From contig CALUHI010000016.1 in NCBI GenBank assembly GCA_944320405.1, positions 1-64,000 of the forward strand: a stretch of 64,000 nucleotides of DNA, written 5' to 3'. Both the position numbers and the translations under genes were made by a program. The notes under the pieces were generated by a model. The model ran no database searches, was not told where the DNA came from, and worked only from the letters and a program-made list of their open reading frames with translations. This stretch comes from an uncultured Eggerthellaceae bacterium (GTDB taxonomy: Bacteria > Actinomycetota > Coriobacteriia > Coriobacteriales > Eggerthellaceae). This document shows positions 56,110-64,000 of this stretch, piece by piece. Position 1 is the first letter of the stretch; each line of letters starts with the position of its first letter.

Positions 56110-56994
56110 ATGACGCGGACGTCCGGACATAGAGCTCCCATCGTCATCGGCGCAGTCTTGGTCGTTGCAGCCCTGGCCGTTGCCGGGTGGTTTCTGGCGA
56201 TGAGGGGGCAGGCCGTCAACGTGCAGCCCTCTCCCGGCCTGTCCCAGGATGAGCAGACCGAAAACGGAATGTGGCCTGTCGTCGATTGGGACTATTGGAA
56301 ATCGGTCAACCCTGACGTCATCGGGTGGATTTCGGTTCCAGGCACCAACGTGTCACAGCCGATCCTCCAATCATCCCCCGATGATCCCGACTTCTACCTG
56401 AGACGCGACATCCACGGCAACTTCAGCATGTGGGGCTGCATCTACCTCGATGGCGAATGCGAAGAAGGGCTTTTCGGCTCGCCCAACGCCGTCATCTACG
56501 GGCACCGCATGTCGGACGGGACGATGTTTGCGGAACTAGGTGGGTATTCCGATCAGGAGTGGGCGCGCGACCACGCGACTGTTCTCTTGCAGACACCGGA
56601 GGAACGGCGCGCCTACCAGGTGCGCTTCGCCCAGGTCGTCAACAACCGGACGCTTCCCAAGCGGGTCGATTTCGACGGCAAAGCCGATTTCGATGCATGG
56701 TACGCAGGCAGTCTGGAAGATGCGGCCATGGTGCTCGATGCCGAAGAGGCTCCTGTGCAGACGGTCTCGCTTGTTACGTGCAGCTACGGGCTTTTCTCCG
56801 ATCAGCGCACGGTGGCTGTCTGCTCGGGGGACTTCGAGGAGTCCGGATCGCTTGCGGTTGCAAAAAGGGCGGCCGCGCTGAAAGAGGTCTGGCCTGAGGA
56901 AGCAGCGCGCATCGAAGCGGCGGAGGCCGGATCGGCTGAAACCGGCAACCAGACCGCATCCGAAGCTCCCATCGGGTCGGACGGACGGATCTAG
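56110..56994 (+). CDS. Class B sortase of the pilus module
   Basis: 294 residues. A transmembrane anchor (about 10-30) is followed by the sortase barrel. Catalytic residues are H132 in VIYGHRM, C224 in VTCSYGLF and R233 in DQRTVAV. The WISVPGTNVSQPI and RRDIHGNFSMWGCIYLD segments match class B. The C-terminal 40 residues are an Ala/Glu helix. It probably attaches one of the large adhesins (perhaps the KYAKAG protein) or terminates the pilus. No SD is obvious at ATG 56110, and an earlier ATG at 56105 is out of frame, so translation may rely on the preceding gene. Confidence 0.88.
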   Translation: MTRTSGHRAPIVIGAVLVVAALAVAGWFLAMRGQAVNVQPSPGLSQDEQTENGMWPVVDWDYWKSVNPDVIGWISVPGTNVSQPILQSSPDDPDFYLRRDIHGNFSMWGCIYLDGECEEGLFGSPNAVIYGHRMSDGTMFAELGGYSDQEWARDHATVLLQTPEERRAYQVRFAQVVNNRTLPKRVDFDGKADFDAWYAGSLEDAAMVLDAEEAPVQTVSLVTCSYGLFSDQRTVAVCSGDFEESGSLAVAKRAAALKEVWPEEAARIEAAEAGSAETGNQTASEAPIGSDGRI

Positions 56995-56998
56995 ATCA

Positions 56999-57027
56999 AT
57001 GAAAAGGCGCTTTGAAAGGAGGTGATG
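56999..57027 (+). promoter_or_regulatory. Mini-ORF and unusually strong Shine-Dalgarno before the pilin gene
   Basis: ATG 56999 opens an 8-codon ORF ending in TGA at 57023-57025. Its end contains AAAGGAGGTGAT (57015-57026), almost the full complement of the 16S rRNA 3' end. The TGA overlaps an ATG at 57025 (TGATG) that starts a frame overlapping the pilin out of phase. The pilin ATG is at 57108 with its own AAAGGA. The arrangement suggests translational control of the pilin. Confidence 0.45.
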
Positions 57028-57107
57028 CCGCAGGTTAGAAACGGACATCCTGCGCGAATGTGGGAGACATCGAATCATCTTTTGAAACCAACGCGAAAGG
57101 AACCGAA

Positions 57108-58775
57108 ATGGCTCAAAACACCCTTATCAGCGGTTATCGCGGCATCGCGAAGGCGGCCGCCGGCAGCGTTCTTGCGCTCGCGCTCACTGCGGGCGTGGCC
57201 CTTCCCTCGGTCGCTTATGCCGACTTCATCGATCCGGCGTCGCCTGCTGCGACGACGTCCGATCTCGTCGTTTCCGGTGTGGAGCAGGGCGTCAACGTGA
57301 ACGCCTACCGCATCATCACGGCGATCTACGATACCGACTCTTACGAACCCTCAAGCGTGAGCTACGTGTGGGCAACGCCTGAGATCGCGCAGTGGGTGCA
57401 GCAGAACTACTCCACCTACGTGGGCGACAAGGTCGGCGACACCGACTACTACGCGGTCGCGGGGCTTTTTGACGACGACCTGAGCGATGACGGCGGCCTG
57501 ACCGGAACCCGCCCGACCGACAACGGAGCTGCAGGGTTCTACGATGCGATCTCCAACGCCATCAAGAGCGGCGATCTGAGCGTTGCCGCTGCCGGCACGG
57601 CGCAGGCAACGGACGGCTCTGCGACCATCGAGAACGTCGTCGCCGGTTCGTACCTCGTTCTGATCGAGAACGGCATGAAGGTCTACCGTCCTTCCGTGGC
57701 GAACCTTGCTCCGCAGTACGACGAGGGCTCTGAGTCTTGGAGCATGCCCGCCACCGCCACCATCACCGTCAAGGCGTCCGAGGTCCCGGTTGCAAAGACC
57801 GTCACCTCCAACACCGGCGACAAGACCTATGCAGTCGGTGACACCGTGAGCTACCAAATCGAGGTCGGCATCCCGGTTTACCCCGATGACGCGCTGAACA
57901 AGACGCTTGAGATTCACGACTCCCTGCCGGCAGGCCTTGCCCTTGCCACCGGCACCGTCAAGGTGTACGGCGCGACCGGCGAACAGACCCCCGGCTCCGG
58001 CGCAACCGAGCTGGACGTCGCTTTGATCGCGCGCGCCGGCAGCCCCGTTTCCGGCACGGCGTCCGCAAACTCCTTGGAGCTTGAGTTCGACTACCATCTA
58101 ATCTCGCAGTACGAGACGATCTTCGTCACCTACGATGCGACCGTGACCGGCTCGGCCGCCGTCGGCCCTGATGGCAACATCAACACCGTCACCGTCGATT
58201 ACGCCAACGACCCCTACGTCGCGGGCGATTTCGAGACCACCCCTGGCACGACCGCCACGGTCTACACCTACGGCATCGAGCTTGACAAGGTCGGCGAGCT
58301 GGGTGCCGCCCTTGAGGGCGCCGAGTTCACGCTCGCGAAAAAGGGCGCTGAGGGCACGCTTCTGAACTTCACCGGTGGCACGGACGGCGACTACACGTTC
58401 GCGGCAACGGGCGGAAGCTCCACCATCGTTTCCGCCGCTGACGGCTCGATCACGCTTTCCGGCCTCGACACCGGCACCTACGTGCTGACCGAGACCAAGG
58501 CGCCGGCAGGATACGCGAAGCTCGCCAACCCGATCGAGATCACCATCACCGACGCCAACCAGGACGGCACTGTTGACGCCAACGCCAACGCCGACAACGC
58601 CGGTTACGTGGACGTGACGGTTGAGAACAGCAAGACCTTCACCCTGCCCAAGACCGGCGGTCCTGGCACGATGGCCCTCACCGTCGCCGGCGTGGCGCTG
58701 GTTGCTGGCGGCGTGACGCTCACGTTGAAGCTGCGCCGCGACAAGAAGGCCGCCGAGGCAGGCGTCCAGGAATAG
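57108..58775 (+). CDS. LPKTG-anchored pilin with isopeptide-type domains
   Basis: 555 residues. A signal peptide (1-40, cleaved after SVAYA) precedes an N-domain (about 45-220). A D2-type isopeptide domain follows (about 225-385; EVPVAKTVTSNTGDKTYAVG and IHDSLPAGL). Next is a SpaA domain (about 390-500) with VLTETKAPAGYAK, an E-box with its structural Glu. The sorting signal is LPKTG at 513-517, then a hydrophobic segment and basic tail. It is likely the major pilus subunit, polymerised by the class C sortases that follow directly. ATG 57108 with AAAGGA was chosen over an upstream ATG at 57060. Confidence 0.92.
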   Translation: MAQNTLISGYRGIAKAAAGSVLALALTAGVALPSVAYADFIDPASPAATTSDLVVSGVEQGVNVNAYRIITAIYDTDSYEPSSVSYVWATPEIAQWVQQNYSTYVGDKVGDTDYYAVAGLFDDDLSDDGGLTGTRPTDNGAAGFYDAISNAIKSGDLSVAAAGTAQATDGSATIENVVAGSYLVLIENGMKVYRPSVANLAPQYDEGSESWSMPATATITVKASEVPVAKTVTSNTGDKTYAVGDTVSYQIEVGIPVYPDDALNKTLEIHDSLPAGLALATGTVKVYGATGEQTPGSGATELDVALIARAGSPVSGTASANSLELEFDYHLISQYETIFVTYDATVTGSAAVGPDGNINTVTVDYANDPYVAGDFETTPGTTATVYTYGIELDKVGELGAALEGAEFTLAKKGAEGTLLNFTGGTDGDYTFAATGGSSTIVSAADGSITLSGLDTGTYVLTETKAPAGYAKLANPIEITITDANQDGTVDANANADNAGYVDVTVENSKTFTLPKTGGPGTMALTVAGVALVAGGVTLTLKLRRDKKAAEAGVQE

Positions 58776-58779
58776 GCAC

Positions 58780-59637
58780 ATGCAGGGCAAGGGTGGAAAC
58801 GCAGCACGCATGATCGTGACCGTCGTCGCGGCCGCGTTGATCGCATTGGGAATCGCCGCCCTTGCCTACCCCGCCGTTTCCAACCTGATCGCCGCTCGCG
58901 AGCAGGCGGTCGTGGTTGACGCGTATGAAGACAGCTCGTCGGCGCTTGGCGCCGGCGAGCTTGAGGAGGAGTGGGAGCGCGCCCGCGTCTATAACGAGCA
59001 GCTTGCGGGCGATCCCGTGCACGACCCGTTCGTGCCGGGAAGCGGGTACGCCCTCCCCTCCAACTACTCGTCGGTTCTCAATCCGTCAAAAGACGGCTGC
59101 ATGGCGGTCATCGAGATTCCCAAGATCGGCGCGCTCATGCCCGTCTACCACGGAGTTTCCGAAGAGGTTCTGCGCAAAGGCGCAGGGCACATGGAGCAGA
59201 CGGCGCTGCCTATCGGCACGGAAGGCAGCAGGCCGGTCATCACGGGGCATCGAGGGCTGCCGGAAGCGGAGCTTTTCAGCAGGCTCGATGAATTGGACTT
59301 CGGCGACACGTTCCGGATCGGCGTTTTGGACGCCGACCTTTGGTACGAGGTCGTTGAGATCGAGGTCATCGAACCGGACCAGATGGAGACGCTTGCGGCG
59401 CAAGCGGACCGCGATCTGGTCACGCTCGTAACCTGCACGCCGTACGGCGTGAACACCCATCGCCTCCTGGTCACAGGAGAGCGGTGCGAAGCGCCTGAGA
59501 GCGAGGCGGCTGCGCCGACCTCGATCATCACGGGCGTCCCGTGGGAATGGTACGCCGCCGGCGGTGCGGCGGCGTTGATTGCGGTTTGCGGGGCCGTGAT
59601 CTGGAGAAAGAGGAAAGGAGCGAAAAGTGGGCGTTAA
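58780..59637 (+). CDS. Class C pilus sortase with DPF lid
   Basis: 285 residues. It has N-terminal and C-terminal transmembrane helices (about 10-35 and 250-270), as in pilin polymerases. The DPFVPGSGY segment is the class C lid that blocks the active site. H157 (TGHRG), C219 (LVTCTPYG) and R228 (NTHRLLV) are the catalytic residues. It starts 4 bp after the LPKTG pilin and most likely polymerises it. Confidence 0.93.
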   Translation: MQGKGGNAARMIVTVVAAALIALGIAALAYPAVSNLIAAREQAVVVDAYEDSSSALGAGELEEEWERARVYNEQLAGDPVHDPFVPGSGYALPSNYSSVLNPSKDGCMAVIEIPKIGALMPVYHGVSEEVLRKGAGHMEQTALPIGTEGSRPVITGHRGLPEAELFSRLDELDFGDTFRIGVLDADLWYEVVEIEVIEPDQMETLAAQADRDLVTLVTCTPYGVNTHRLLVTGERCEAPESEAAAPTSIITGVPWEWYAAGGAAALIAVCGAVIWRKRKGAKSGR

Positions 59638-59699
59638 GTCGGCCAGCAGGGAAACCAAACGGCGTCGTTTCGCATGCGGCATAGGAGCCGGGAGCGGTT

Positions 59700-60419
59700 A
59701 TGCCTAGCGCCGTCACAGAAAAGCGCAATTTGAAGCGGAAGGTGCTTGCGGTCTTGGCCGCAGCGCTCATCGCCGCAGGAGCGGCGGCGCTGCTCTTCCC
59801 CGCTGTTGAAGCGGCGGTCTACAAAGCAGGCGTCGACGGCATGCAGGCGGAGTTCGCCTCCGCCGTCGCCGCCATCGACGATCCGCGCAAAGCCGAACTC
59901 CACGACCTGCTCGAAGCGCGAAACGCCGCGTACTTCGAAAGCGGGCAGGATCACTTCACGTCGGTTGACTCCTACACCGACGACGACATCGACCTCACCG
60001 AGTACGGCCTGCCCGATCCCGACATCATCGGGTATCTGGACGTGCCGCGCCTCGGCGTGACGCTGCCGATCTACCTCGGGGCGTCGCAGGAGCACATGGT
60101 CAACGGCGCGGGACACCTCACCGAGACCTCGTATCCCATCGGCGGCGACAACACGAACTGCGTGATCGCCGCGCACAGAGGTTACAGCGGCAAGGCGATG
60201 TTCCGCGACATCGAGGCGCTTCAGATCGGCGACGAGATGACCATCGAGAACTTCGAGGGAACGCTCACCTACCGCTGCATCGAGCGCAAAGCAATATGGC
60301 CATGGGAAGTCGAGCAAGTGAGAATCCGCGAGGGTCAAGACCTCGTGACATTTTCCACGTGCCATCCGCTCGGGAACAACTACCAGAGGTTTCTGGTCGT
60401 GTTCGAGAGGGTGAGCTGA
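59700..60419 (+). CDS. Second class C-like sortase, no C-terminal helix
   Basis: 239 residues. One N-terminal transmembrane helix is at about 14-38. The barrel shows VPRLGVTLPIYLGAS, H159 (AAHRG), C221 (FSTCHPLGNNYQR) and R230. It lacks both the DPF lid and the C-terminal helix of the preceding enzyme; instead, residues 75-100 are acidic and Tyr-rich (SYTDDDIDLTEYGLPDPD), possibly a different lid. The SD is GGGAGCGG. The giant adhesin starts 1 bp after its stop, so it is coupled to that gene and may anchor or link it. Confidence 0.88.
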   Translation: MPSAVTEKRNLKRKVLAVLAAALIAAGAAALLFPAVEAAVYKAGVDGMQAEFASAVAAIDDPRKAELHDLLEARNAAYFESGQDHFTSVDSYTDDDIDLTEYGLPDPDIIGYLDVPRLGVTLPIYLGASQEHMVNGAGHLTETSYPIGGDNTNCVIAAHRGYSGKAMFRDIEALQIGDEMTIENFEGTLTYRCIERKAIWPWEVEQVRIREGQDLVTFSTCHPLGNNYQRFLVVFERVS

Positions 60420-60420
60420 C

Positions 60421-63400
60421 ATGGGCGTTTTCAGGCGAATCAAGAAGAGCTCCGGCAATACGGAAGGCAGGGTGATCAACATGAAAAGAAGAAGCGGACG
60501 ACGGCGCCGGATGGCGGCGTTTTGGAAGCGCGGCATCTCGTGCATGGCGGCGGCGCTGCTCGCGGCATCGCTTGCGATGCCGTCGCTTGCGGTCGCCGAG
60601 AACCCGGAGGCAGACGCCGTCGGGGCGGTTGAGGCGCCAAGCACCAGTGCGGATGGAGAGGCTGCAAGCGCGAACCTTCTGGCGGAAGAGGCCGCAAGTT
60701 CGGATGCCGAGAAGGTCGAAGGCGCAAGCACTGTCGTCGTGGAAAATGAAACTGCGAGTGACAACGCTGAAGCCGTTGAATCGGAAAAAGGTTCAGCGGA
60801 TGGAAACGAGGAAAGCGCAGCTGGCGTGACGGTTGAAGCCTCAAGCGCTGGTTCGGAGTCGGAGAATGAAGGGAGCGCGGACTCTGGCAATCCCGCTGTT
60901 GCCGTTCCGGCTGCTTCCAGTTCGTCTTCGGTGTCAAGCGAGCCGAAGGCAGAAGGCGATGGGCTCTCATACTCGTGGAACCTCGACGCATCGAGCACCG
61001 ACATGGTGGAGCTGGCCGACGACGGAACGCTTACCGTGGACGTCGACGACTACCGCAGCTCCAACCTCGTCATCGGCACGACCGTGTCGTGGACCGCGTC
61101 GGGAAGCGAGTACCGACCCGCGAAAAGCGTGGAAATCCACGTGCCCGATTACCTGTTCCTGGGCCGTGATGGCGAGCCGTACAAACCCGGCAACGATGAG
61201 AACGGGAACGCGACCAGAAACGGTCTTACGGTCTCATTCGGCGTGCCGCAAGCCCCGTCGGTCTCTGCCGACGGCTGGCAGTACGTCCATGACGACGAGA
61301 ACGACGAGTACGTCATCACGAACGCCCGCGAGCTGGCCCCTGGCACCAACTTCGTGTGCGAGGTCAATTATTCTTATAGTTACTCAAAAACAACAATCTA
61401 CGGCTTGGAATTCGATGGCAATTATCACTATGCATTAGCCTCTCTTCAACCTGGCTCCGCCGCCGCATCCGCGCGCTTGGTTGAAAACGGCCAGCAAAAC
61501 GAATCCCGCAACTTGTCTGCCACCTACGAGGTCCACGCCAACCTGAAGGAAGCCTCCGCCGAGGCGGCAGGGCTCTACATGGAATGGCAGGACGGATGGG
61601 GCGCGGCCCCTGCCGATGCGGGCGACTATTACTACGTCGTCTGGAACGCATCCGCCACGTTAGACTGGTTCTACGAGCCGTTCGAGCTTGAGGTCACCAC
61701 CGAATCCGACCTTGGGGAGGTCGTCGGCACCTCTTGCGTGTGGCCAAAAGAGAACAGCGTCCAGAGCTCCCTTCCTGATCCCGTCGACCCCAATGACGTT
61801 CCCATTTCTGCCGGGCACGGCTTTGCCATCACTGACGCTTTCGTTGTTGAGGCTGCGAAAATGGCTTTTGGTTCCACATATTTCAAAAACCAAGAAGCCC
61901 ATGCCCTCGTCCTCGCCCGCTATCCGAAAGCATCCGTCCCGAGCGGAGAGACGACCGAACTTGATCTGTCTGTGCAAGCAACACTCTCTCCCGCCGACCA
62001 TGATCGGCAAACGGCATCAGGCGCGGGCGAGACCCCGTTCACTCCCGTTGATTTTTCGGCTCCGTCCGGAAACAGCTTCGAACTCAACGCAGCTTCCGTT
62101 TCGGTATCTCAATATCGCTCGTCTTTCTACCAACACGAAGGTGACGGGCAGCTCGACGCTCTGCAAAAAGGCAAGCAGGCTCCCGGCCGCGCCTTCGCGC
62201 ATTCCATGCACGCATCCGCCTACGCAGAAACGCTCGGCGAGGGCATGGACCCTGCCGATCCCTCATCCTACGGGAAGAAACCTTACACCGTCGAGCTGAT
62301 CCAGGACATGGCGTACCTGAGCGGGCAGAGCAGCTTGCTCACAAGCGATGACTACGCCGTGACCCGTTTGCTCGACATCAACGCGACGGCGGTGACGCTC
62401 TACGAGCCCGTCGCCGACCCGTCGACCGGATCGCTTTCCGGCAAGGAGATCGAAGGGGAGATCGACCCGTTGGCCGTCACGGTGTCGACCGAGATCGGCG
62501 GCACATGGGTTCCCGTCGCCCAGTGGATGCAGACCGAGAACGGGCGCGTGGACCTCTCGACATTGAAGACGCTCCATCCGGGCGCCGAATTCGTCAAGTA
62601 CGACGAGGCCGAGCTGGTTCCGGGGATCAGACCGTCTATTGTCCACAACAGCTCACGCTACGACGGCCAGCAGCGCTGGGACCTCGACCTTCCCGCTGAC
62701 GCGACCGGCGTGAAGATGTCGTTCGAGACAACCGCGTTCGCCGCGTCGATAGGCGAGCAGGATTCCAGCCCTGCCTGGGGCATGGCGCCCGTCGTCGCCC
62801 TCAAGCCAAGCGATGCGGTCATGGGCTTCGTCGGAGACAAAACCCGCATCAACATGCATGGCCTCAACACGCTCGCCGTCCGAAACCTTGCCGGCGGTTT
62901 GGTCGGATTCGAAGGCGATCCCAAAGGCTCAACGTCTCTGTACGACTCGATAGAAGCGCATGACGTCGCATCGCATGGCGTATCGATGTTCCATGATTCC
63001 TATAATATGAATTTGGAAACAGGTTATAAAACCGCCAGTGCGTCATCGACGCAGTTTGGTTTTACAAACAACACTTCCACCGCCACCATCACCGAGGAAG
63101 GCCGCCTCGCCGAGTTCTATCTAACGACGCGAAGCGTCTACGATGACACCATCGAAGCACAGCACGAGGCGACGTTCTACGTCCTCATCCCCGAAGGCGC
63201 TACCGTCTCGATGGAGAGCTTGAGAGCCTTTGAGAGCATTGACGCTGTGATCAGTGCCACTAAATATGCTCCAGACGGCACAAGATATCTCCAGTCTTTC
63301 AAATACGTCGGCGATGAGGAGGTCTACGCTCCCGAAGCCGATATTACGTCGGTCGAGACGTTCGACGACTGGCGTGGCAGCAACCGCACGCTGCTCAAGG

Positions 63401-64000
63401 TTGGCGTGCGCGCCACAAGCGCAAACGCCTACGACGCCGGCGGCGCTGGAAACACGTATGTCGCCTACCCGACCCACCTTCGATCCGGGTTCAGGCTGAG
63501 CTTCGCCGTCAACTACCCATGGTCGTCGATGCAGGACTACGGCAGCACGCTTGAGTACCTGTACGCCTACGAAGGGTGTGGCGAAGACCTCTCCGAGTAC
63601 GGTTTGAAGGACAACGCGAGCGCGAGCTCGATTTCGGGCGGGTCGTCTTGGACGGATGCCGAGAAGGAGCTGATGGTTGACCTCTGCGGCGAGCGCTCGG
63701 GCGATCCCGTCTGGATGTATCGCAAAGCAACGCAAACCCTCAACTACCCCACGTCCGCCCAGTACGGGCTCTCGCTTGCCGCGAAGGGCGCAGACGAGGC
63801 GACGTGGCATATGGCGGGAAGCGGTCCCGAGCCGGCGACGGTGTACGCGGGAGAGCGCTACCAGTACCAGGTGCGCACGGCCATCGAGGACGACTCGACC
63901 GCAACGGGAAACGTCTTCTACCTTCCGCTTGAGTCGTACGAGGGGTCTGAGTGGCGCGGCGCCCTTGAGTCGGTGAGCACGTCGCAGATGAGCCAAGCGG
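60421..64000 (+). CDS. Giant secreted surface protein, partial (runs off the window)
   Basis: 1193 codons are present with no stop. Two in-frame starts are possible, ATG 60421 (1 bp after the sortase stop) and ATG 60481. A long, Arg-rich N-terminus leads into a signal sequence (about 40-58, ending SLAVA). Residues 60-180 are a Ser/Ala/Glu-rich stalk. The rest is beta-rich and Tyr/Asp/Ser-rich, like large adhesin tips, but no domain was recognised. The first structured region (about 180-330) has SSNLVIGTTVSWTASGSEY and PGTNFVCEVNYSYS and resembles isopeptide or Ig-like domains. Patches of AT-rich codons occur (about 61365-61440, 62985-63090). It is probably the tip adhesin of the pilus, with anchor and stop outside the window. 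Confidence 0.75.
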   Translation, partial: MGVFRRIKKSSGNTEGRVINMKRRSGRRRRMAAFWKRGISCMAAALLAASLAMPSLAVAENPEADAVGAVEAPSTSADGEAASANLLAEEAASSDAEKVEGASTVVVENETASDNAEAVESEKGSADGNEESAAGVTVEASSAGSESENEGSADSGNPAVAVPAASSSSSVSSEPKAEGDGLSYSWNLDASSTDMVELADDGTLTVDVDDYRSSNLVIGTTVSWTASGSEYRPAKSVEIHVPDYLFLGRDGEPYKPGNDENGNATRNGLTVSFGVPQAPSVSADGWQYVHDDENDEYVITNARELAPGTNFVCEVNYSYSYSKTTIYGLEFDGNYHYALASLQPGSAAASARLVENGQQNESRNLSATYEVHANLKEASAEAAGLYMEWQDGWGAAPADAGDYYYVVWNASATLDWFYEPFELEVTTESDLGEVVGTSCVWPKENSVQSSLPDPVDPNDVPISAGHGFAITDAFVVEAAKMAFGSTYFKNQEAHALVLARYPKASVPSGETTELDLSVQATLSPADHDRQTASGAGETPFTPVDFSAPSGNSFELNAASVSVSQYRSSFYQHEGDGQLDALQKGKQAPGRAFAHSMHASAYAETLGEGMDPADPSSYGKKPYTVELIQDMAYLSGQSSLLTSDDYAVTRLLDINATAVTLYEPVADPSTGSLSGKEIEGEIDPLAVTVSTEIGGTWVPVAQWMQTENGRVDLSTLKTLHPGAEFVKYDEAELVPGIRPSIVHNSSRYDGQQRWDLDLPADATGVKMSFETTAFAASIGEQDSSPAWGMAPVVALKPSDAVMGFVGDKTRINMHGLNTLAVRNLAGGLVGFEGDPKGSTSLYDSIEAHDVASHGVSMFHDSYNMNLETGYKTASASSTQFGFTNNTSTATITEEGRLAEFYLTTRSVYDDTIEAQHEATFYVLIPEGATVSMESLRAFESIDAVISATKYAPDGTRYLQSFKYVGDEEVYAPEADITSVETFDDWRGSNRTLLKVGVRATSANAYDAGGAGNTYVAYPTHLRSGFRLSFAVNYPWSSMQDYGSTLEYLYAYEGCGEDLSEYGLKDNASASSISGGSSWTDAEKELMVDLCGERSGDPVWMYRKATQTLNYPTSAQYGLSLAAKGADEATWHMAGSGPEPATVYAGERYQYQVRTAIEDDSTATGNVFYLPLESYEGSEWRGALESVSTSQMSQA

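Larger units (their letters stand above)
32362..64000 (+). mobile_element. Conjugative element (ICE-like), partial, with sortase-pilus cargo
   Basis: All genes in this interval read rightward and are tightly packed, many overlapping by 1-8 bp. The set VirD4, PrgI, VirB4, CwlT-like hydrolase, VirB6/TrbL-like protein and ArdA is diagnostic of Gram-positive conjugation machinery (MPF_FATA-like). The replication-type HTH protein at the left fits a plasmid-derived or actively replicating ICE. The surface module (49236-64000) follows without a break. Relaxase, integrase and right end are outside the window, and the left end is not precisely located. An integrated plasmid is the alternative. GC content is close to that of the chromosome. 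Confidence 0.8.

Overview
The window looks like the chromosome of a high-GC Gram-positive anaerobe of the class Coriobacteriia, most likely Eggerthellaceae (Eggerthella/Gordonibacter/Adlercreutzia-like). This is an inference from gene content and style: a cytoplasmic molybdopterin oxidoreductase with an XdhC-type maturation protein, an extended RpoC, sortases, VaFE/T-Q-ester surface proteins, and strong SD sequences with GC-rich codon use. No species is claimed.

Left part (1 to about 32.1 kb) is chromosomal core, mostly on the minus strand. It starts with tRNA-Pro(CGG). Then, in minus-strand transcription order from right to left, come purN, an XdhC-like gene, purH, an acetamidase/formamidase-like gene, an LPG-flippase-like membrane protein and a hotdog thioesterase. 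An Ltp-type membrane protein, a plus-strand molybdoenzyme and a RelB/PIN toxin-antitoxin pair follow. Next are purM, purF translationally coupled to a class B sortase, and a 37-residue membrane protein. A polyphosphate cluster (two-domain PPK2, Ppx/GppA, PPK1), an LRR_5 protein, glmM, a hisE-like gene, and rpoC and rpoB complete this part. Several Rho-independent terminators and three long palindromic (REP-like) elements lie between these genes.

Right part (about 32.3 kb to the window end) is a conjugative element, entirely on the plus strand and cut by the window edge. It holds a helix-turn-helix replication-type protein, a PcfB-position protein, a VirD4/TraG coupling protein, two small VirB2/Maff2-like membrane proteins, PrgI (VirB3-like), a VirB4 ATPase, a bifunctional cell-wall hydrolase (VirB1/CwlT-like), a possible VirB8-like protein, a VirB6/TrbL-like channel protein, a tandem ArdA antirestriction protein, and two proteins sharing an unrecognised repeated domain. 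It then carries a sortase-pilus module: a 1841-residue adhesin with seven T-Q ester (VaFE) repeats, an accessory zinc-binding membrane protein, a class B sortase, an LPKTG pilin, two class C sortases, and a giant secreted adhesin that runs off the end. No relaxase or integrase is inside the window. The simplest reading is that conjugation and cell-to-cell adhesion are encoded as one unit, the pilus module possibly stabilising mating pairs.

The most unusual observations are: an RNA polymerase alpha-CTD-like domain near the C-terminus of RpoC; zinc-ribbon insertions in both conjugation ATPases; an unrecognised domain present three times in two adjacent genes; a tandem ArdA fusion; a duplicated 55-bp segment with internal palindromes inside the replication-type gene; and structured, motif-rich leaders in the pilus module.
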